Assembly: GCA_963989385.1 (NCBI GenBank)
Contig: OZ022513.1
Location: 19,017,928-19,081,927 of the forward strand
Direction of reading: 5' to 3'
Length of the DNA: 64,000 nucleotides
DNA from: Ctena decussata
Lineage: Eukaryota > Mollusca > Bivalvia > Lucinida > Lucinidae
Below are positions 58,383 to 64,000 of this stretch, piece by piece. The notes beneath the pieces were generated by a model. The model saw only the letters and a program-made list of their open reading frames with translations. It was not told where the DNA came from and searched no databases. How positions within the stretch are numbered: position 1 is the stretch's first letter; the number at the start of each line of letters is the position of its first letter. The position numbers were made by a program, and so were the translations under genes.

Positions 58383-59995
58383 TGTCGCACCTGCTTTAGC
58401 AAGGTGCGATATAGGCGTCCGGTTTTCCGTGCGTCCGGCAGACCATCCGTCTGTTCACAATTTACGTCGACCCTAGCATTTTAGTCCTTTCAAAAGACTT
58501 ATTCTCTAAAACCACTGCATCCATGGTTCTCAAATTTCAAATGCAGCATGATCAGACAGCAGGGCTTCAGAATGGTAAAATTCAGGCGAGTCTAGAATCC
58601 AAGATGGCTGCTTTTACTAAAAATAGCAAAACCAATAAAATCAATGTTTTCTCCAGAACCGCTCTGTATATTGGCTGAAATTATGTATGAAGCATAAGTG
58701 TGACCTTGGTATTCAGAATAATCAAAACGAAAAAAATCTATTGCGGAATTAGGTCACAGTGACCTTATGTCGACCCTAGAATAATTCACGTCGACCCTAG
58801 CATTTTAAGTCCATTCAAATGACTTATTCTCTAAAACTGTTGCATCCATGGTTCTCAAACTTCACATGCAGCATGATCAGACAGCAGGGCTTCAGAATGG
58901 TAAAATTCAGGCGAGTCTAGAATCCAAGATGGCTGCTTTTACTAAAAATAGCAAAACCAATAAAATCAATGTTTTCTCCAGAACCGCTCTGTATATTGGC
59001 TGAAATTATGTATGAAGCATAAGTGTGACCTTGGTATTCAGAATTATCAAAACGAAAAAAATCTATCGCGGAATTAGGTCACAGTGACCTTATGTCGACC
59101 CTAGAATAATTCACGTCGACCCTAGCATTTTAAGTCCATTCAAATGACTTATTCTCTAAAACTGTTGCATCCATGGTTCTCAAATTTCACATGCAGCATG
59201 ATCAGACAGCAGGGCTTCAGAATGGTAAAATTCAGGCGGGTCGATAGCCCAAGTTGGCTGGCGTTACTAAAAATAGCAAAACCAATAAAATCAACTTTTT
59301 CTCCAGAACCGATGGACATATTTGGCTGAAATTTTGTGTGAAGCATAAGTGGGACCTTGGTATTCAGAATTATCAAAATGAAAAAAATCTGTAGCGGTAT
59401 TAGGTCACAGTGACTTTATGTCGACCCTAGAATAATTTACGTTGACCCTAGCATTTAAAACCACTGCATCCATGGTTCTCAAATTTCACATGCAACATGA
59501 TTAGGCTGCAGGGCTTCTGCATAGTTAAATTCAGGTGGTCGAGAATCCAAGATGGTCACCATTACTAAAAATAGCAAAACCAATAAAATCAACTTTTTCT
59601 CCCGAACCACTCTGTATATTTGGCTGAAATTTTATATGAAGCATAAGTTGGGCCTTGTTATTCAGAATTATCAAAACGAAAAACATCTGTTAGTATCGGA
59701 ATTAGGTCACAGTGACCTTACGTCAACCCTAGAATAATTTATGTTGATCCTAGCATTTAAGTCCATTCGAATGACTTATTCTCTGAAACCATTGCATCCA
59801 TGGTTCTCAAATTTCACATGCAGCATGATCAGTCTGCAGGGCTTCAGAATGATAAAGTTCAGGCGGGTCGAGAATCCCAGATGGTCACCGTTACTAAAAA
59901 TAGCAAAACCAATAAAATCAAGTTTTTCTCCAGAAGCACTTGGTATAATCATTGAGTTCTTCATGTGAAGGCACACAGCAGGTGCGACATAGCAG
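58383..59995. repeat. ~325-bp tandem array with AGGTCACAGTGACCT palindromes
   Basis: It starts with a hairpin (TGTCGCACCTGCTTTAGCAA then GGTGCGA) and ends with AGCAGGTGCGACA (about 59979-59991). Units share GTCGACCCTAGCATTTTA, CATCCATGGTTCTCAAATTT, ATCCAAGATGGCTGC and GAACCGCTCTGTATATTGGC. The palindrome recurs at 58751, 59076, 59402 (one mismatch) and 59704, i.e. every 302-326 bp. Confidence 0.85.
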
Positions 59996-60276
59996 TCTGC
60001 GGAATTCTTGTTTGATATTTTCAGCAAGTACAGAAATTAATGATCTGCATGTTTTTCGTCAAGCTGCTTGCAGCCAGTGAGATCGACAGTTTCCTTTAGA
60101 TATGAGGTTTGCGCATTCATCTGTTTGTGGGTCCGTCTCTCTGTACAACACTACCTTGATTTTAAAGACCTTAGCACCTTAAAACTTAATCGCTACCTTA
60201 CAACAAAAAAATTCTGATTGGCTTTCACAAAACTAGGTCACTGTGACCTACTTTACCTTAATAGTACCACATTTTT

Positions 60277-62391
60277 AGCTCACCTGGCCCGAAGGGCCAT
60301 AGTGAGCTATTGTCATACCAATGCGTCCGGCGTGCGACGTCACGGAATGTGTCCGTCAACACCTAAAAATAAATATTCAAACATCTTCTTCTGTAAAACT
60401 ACTGGTCCCATGGTTCTCAAATTTCACATGGAGCATGACCTGACTCCAGGGTCTCAGAATCTTAAAATTGGGTCAGGTTGAAAATCCAAGATGGCCGCCG
60501 TTACTAAAAATAGCAAAAACAACAAAATAAACTTCTTCTCCAGAACCACTGGGTATATTTGTCTGAATTTTGGCATGGAACATCAATGAAACCTTGGTAT
60601 TCAAAATTGTAAAAATGAAAAAAATCTGTAGCGGAGTTTTGTCACAGTGACCTACTTTCTGTTTGCGAGTGTAATTTTGCTCAAATGCAAATGTCAAAAA
60701 ACGACATATTCAAACGACTTCAAGCAACTTCTTCTCTAAAACCACTGCACCCATGGGTTTCAAATTTCACATGGAGCATGACCAGACTGCAGGGTTTCAA
60801 AATTGTAAAATTGGGTCAGGTCAAGAATCCAAGAAGGCCGCCGTTACTAAAAATAGCAAAAACAACAAAATCAACTTCTTCTCCAGAACCATTTGGTATA
60901 TTTGGCAGAAAGTTTGCTTGGAACATTAATGGGACCTTGGGATTAAAAATTGTAAAAATGAAAAAAATCTATAGCGGAATTAGGTCACAGTGACCTACTT
61001 AGCGTTTACAAGACCGATTTTGCTCAAATGTCAGTATCTCAAGAAAACGCAATCGATTGTGGTCAGATTTGGTCAGCAATGGTCCTTAAAAGGAATTATT
61101 TCAATTTTGTGCCAGTTGACTATCCAAGATGGCCACCATGGGGGCCGTTACTAAAAATAGCACAAACATAAAAATGACAATTACTCAAGAACCCTTGAAT
61201 GGAATTGGACCAATTTTGTGTCAGAATGTTCCTTGCATGAAGCCATTTCGATTAATTACAATTTGGCTTTCTAAGATGGCCGACATCTGCCATTACTAAA
61301 AATAGCACAATCATAAAAATGACAATTACTCAAGAACCCTTGAATGGAATTCGACCAATTTTATGTCAGAATGTTCCTTGCATGAAGCCGTTTCGATTAA
61401 TTGCAATTTGGCTTCCAAGATGGCCGACATCTGCCATTATTAAAAACAGCACAAACATAAAATGACAATTACTCAAGAACCCTTGAATGGAATTGGATCA
61501 ATTTTATGTCAGAATGTTCCTTACATGAAGCCATTTTGATTAATTGCAATTTGGCATTCCAAGATGGCCACCACCTGCCGTTACAAAAAATAGCACAAAA
61601 CATGAAAATGACAATATCTCAGTAACCGCTGAATAGATTTTGACGAAATTTGTGTCAAAATGATTTTTGCATTGAGATGTTTCAAAAGTAACTAAATATA
61701 GACAAGTCATAATGGCCTTTGTTACTAAAAATAGAAAAATGTGAAAATAAGAAAATCTCAGTGGAATTGGACTAATTTTTTGTCAGAATGATCATTTCAA
61801 TAAGCTTTTTCGATTTTCTGCATTTTGGCATTCCAAGATGGCCGCCATCTGCCATTACTAAAAATAGCACAAAACATGAAAATGACATCTCATTAACCCC
61901 TGAAGCGATTGAGACGAAATTTGTGGCAAAATGATTCTTGCTTTGATGTGTTTCACAAATTAACAAATATTGACCCGTCAAGTTGGCCTCTGTAACTTAA
62001 AATAGCAAAATTTGAAAATTAGAAAATTACAATGGAACTGGACCAATTTTGTGACAAAATGGTCCTTGCATGAAAGCTTTTCAATTTTTTGCATTTTGAC
62101 ATTCTAAGATGGCCGCCATCTGCCGTTACTAAAAATAGCACAAAACATGAAACTGACAATATCTCAGTAACCCCTGAATGGATTTTGATGAAATTTGTGG
62201 CAAAATGATTCTTGCCTTGAGGTGTTTCAAAAGTAAATATATAAAGACCAGACAAGGTGGCCTCTGTTACTAAAAGTAGCAAAATGTGAAATTGAGAAAA
62301 TCTCTGGAATTGGACCAATTTTGTATCAGAATGGGGACCATTCGGATACAAAAGCCAGGTGAGCGATATCAGGCCCATTTGGGCCTCTTGT
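60277..62391 (-). mobile_element. 2.1-kb hairpin-ended element (E2), reverse orientation
   Basis: At its left it has the hairpin AGCTCACCTGGCCCGAAGGG then CCATAGTGAGCT. At its right is CAGGCCCATTTGGGCCTCTT then GTTA, the reverse complement of the AACAAGAGG end of E1. The interior carries ~325-bp units (60360-61010) and ~145-bp units (61090-62350) containing CCAAGATGGCCGCCATCTGC and TTACTAAAAATAGCA. It splits a larger degenerate array whose pieces lie at 60020-60276 and 62392-62660. Confidence 0.75.
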
Positions 62392-62661
62392 TAGTTTTTA
62401 GGTCAGCTCCAAAATCTCGCTTTCCATAAGCCCCAAACCTTTGAAATTCTTCAGTGCTTGCACCTTATCACACCAGGTCACCCCCAACACAACTAGGTCT
62501 CTGTGACATAATAATTAAGTACCACATTATTAGTCTTCGAGGTCAGCCCTATATCTCGCCTTTCATAGGCCCAAAATGCACCTTACTACTCCAGGTCACA
62601 TACCGACGCAACTAGGTCACTGTGACTATCTTCTTTGAAAAAGTACCGTGTACCGCTTTTT

Positions 62662-64000
62662 AGCTCACCTGAGCCGAAGGCTCACAGGTGAGCTTATAGT
62701 ATAGGCAGGCATCCGTCGTCCGTCGTACGTTGTCCGTCAACATTTTCAAACGACATCTCTGAAACTACAAGGCCCATTGTAACTAAATTTCATATATAGC
62801 ATCTATAGGCAGGGGGAACTAATAATACTGTTTTTTATCCAAATTGCTTTGGAACTTTGGTTGCTATGGCAACTTAAAGTTTCCATTGACTTGTATGGGA
62901 AAAATTGAAAATTTGCATTTATTGCTATGTCACTGCAGATATTTTGACAAAACTTTTACAGAAATGTTCCTTGAGTAGTCCTCCATCAACCACATGAAAT
63001 TTTTGTCAATTGCACAATTTGGCTGGTTGCCATGGCAACCAAATGGTTAAAAATAGAAAAAATATTCAAAAATCATCTCCTCAGAAACTATGCAACCAAT
63101 AAAGCTCAAACTTCACAGAAAGGATCTTGGCACTGCCCTCTATAAAAGTACTGTTTTTCTTGGCAATTGCTGTAGCAGTTTGGTTGCTATGGGAACTTAA
63201 AGTTGCCATTGACTTATAATGGCAAAATAGAAAATTTGCATTTATTGCTATGCCACTGCAGATATTTTGACAAAACTTTTATAGAAATGTACCTGGAGTA
63301 GTCTTTAACCAGCCTTGTTAAATTTATACAAATTGGGCAATTTTTCTGGTTGCCATTGCAACCGAATAGTTAAAAATGGAAAAATATAAAAAATCATCTC
63401 TGCATAAACTGTGTGGCCAATAAAGCTCAAACTTTACAGAAAGAATCTTAATACTAGCCTCTATAGAATTACTGTTTTTCATGGCAATTACTCCAGCAGT
63501 TTGGTTGCTGTGGCAACTAAGAGTTTCCATTGACTTATAATGGGGAAAATGGAAATTGGCATTTTTTGCTGTCTCACGGCTTTTATTTAGATTTTCTTTC
63601 TACAGAAATGTTTCTTGAATAGTCCTCTATATTTCATATGAATTTTCTCCAAATCGCTGAATTTGATTGGTTGCCATGGCAAAATATAGGGTAAATTTTC
63701 GAAAAAAAAGAAGAAAAAATCTTCTGCTCAGAAGCCATATGGGGGATGAAGCTGATATTGTGCAAACATGTTGATGACAGAAGCCTGTACATGAATTTTG
63801 TTTTTTCTTCCAACCCAATAAGAACTTTGGTTGCAATGTCAACTTACAGTTTCCATTGACTTATAATGGGGAAAGTGAAGCCATGAGGAGGATGAAGCTG
63901 ATACTTTGCATACATATTAGTAACATTAGCCGCTACCTAAAGTATATTTCATATTATAATTGCCCATGTGAACTGGTTGCTATGGCAACTTAAAGTTTCC
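62662..64000 (-). mobile_element. Hairpin-ended element (E3), truncated by the window end
   Basis: It begins with the hairpin AGCTCACCTGAGCCGAAGGC then TCACAGGTGAGCT and CCGTCGTCCGTCGTACG, as in E1's other end. A tandem array of ~320-bp units follows, each with two RFX-like palindromes and TTTCCATTGACTTATAATGG. The distal end is outside the window. Confidence 0.75.

Overview
The window reads as AT-rich nuclear DNA of a marine bivalve mollusc. The evidence is spliced fibrinogen-related lectin genes with GT-AG introns, a decayed animal Helentron, mariner and hAT relics, and hairpin-ended tandem-array elements of a type I associate with bivalve genomes. There are no prokaryotic operons, rRNA genes, convincing tRNA genes or CRISPR arrays. 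Species cannot be fixed from sequence alone. LAYOUT. 1-23,545 (minus strand): one complete five-exon secreted fibrinogen-domain gene, exons 23488-23545, 20351-20508, 12414-12510, 3473-3637 and 279-538. All splice phases agree and give 245 aa with a signal peptide. Its long introns are full of repeats: a minus-strand retroelement family (RT remnants plus its 3' region), a 2.06-kb and a 2.3-kb element with terminal inverted repeats, a mariner pseudogene and tRNA-derived SINEs. 24,950-27,690: two tandem-repeat arrays, one starting with a hairpin end. 27,690-32,677: no gene seen, only small MITE-like elements, poly-C tracts and a 150-bp tandem duplication. 32,678-40,766 (plus strand): a decayed Helentron. 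In order it holds a Ulp1/C48-like cysteine protease, about 13-14 tandem 23-aa Lys/Arg/Glu repeats, a DUF6570-like Cys domain, an HUH-Y2 Rep domain, a PIF1-type helicase and an exonuclease-endonuclease-phosphatase (EEP) domain. A 1.1-kb hairpin-ended element sits inside the Rep coding sequence. 40,767-45,002: array relics and retroelement fragments. 45,003-53,285: a second, diverged copy of the 1-15,270 segment, carrying the last three exons of a paralogous fibrinogen-domain gene (52175-52271, 49732-49896, 45279-45535). Comparing the copies reveals empty sites of later insertions, notably a 2.6-kb hairpin-ended element at 47,081-49,700. 53,286-64,000: a 1.27-kb hAT-like element with an 8-bp target duplication, a 630-bp MITE, a long inverted-repeat element, then nested tandem arrays to the window end. 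HOW THE PARTS RELATE. The only apparently intact cellular genes are the tandem fibrinogen-domain paralogs, probable secreted recognition lectins. Almost everything else is mobile or mobile-derived. A recurring theme is that each tandem array carries its own transcription-factor-like palindrome: nuclear-receptor sites (AGGTCA inverted repeat with 3-bp spacer, TCAAGGTCA forms) or RFX/X-box sites (GTTGCCATGGCAAC). All functions are inferred by reading; no database search was possible.
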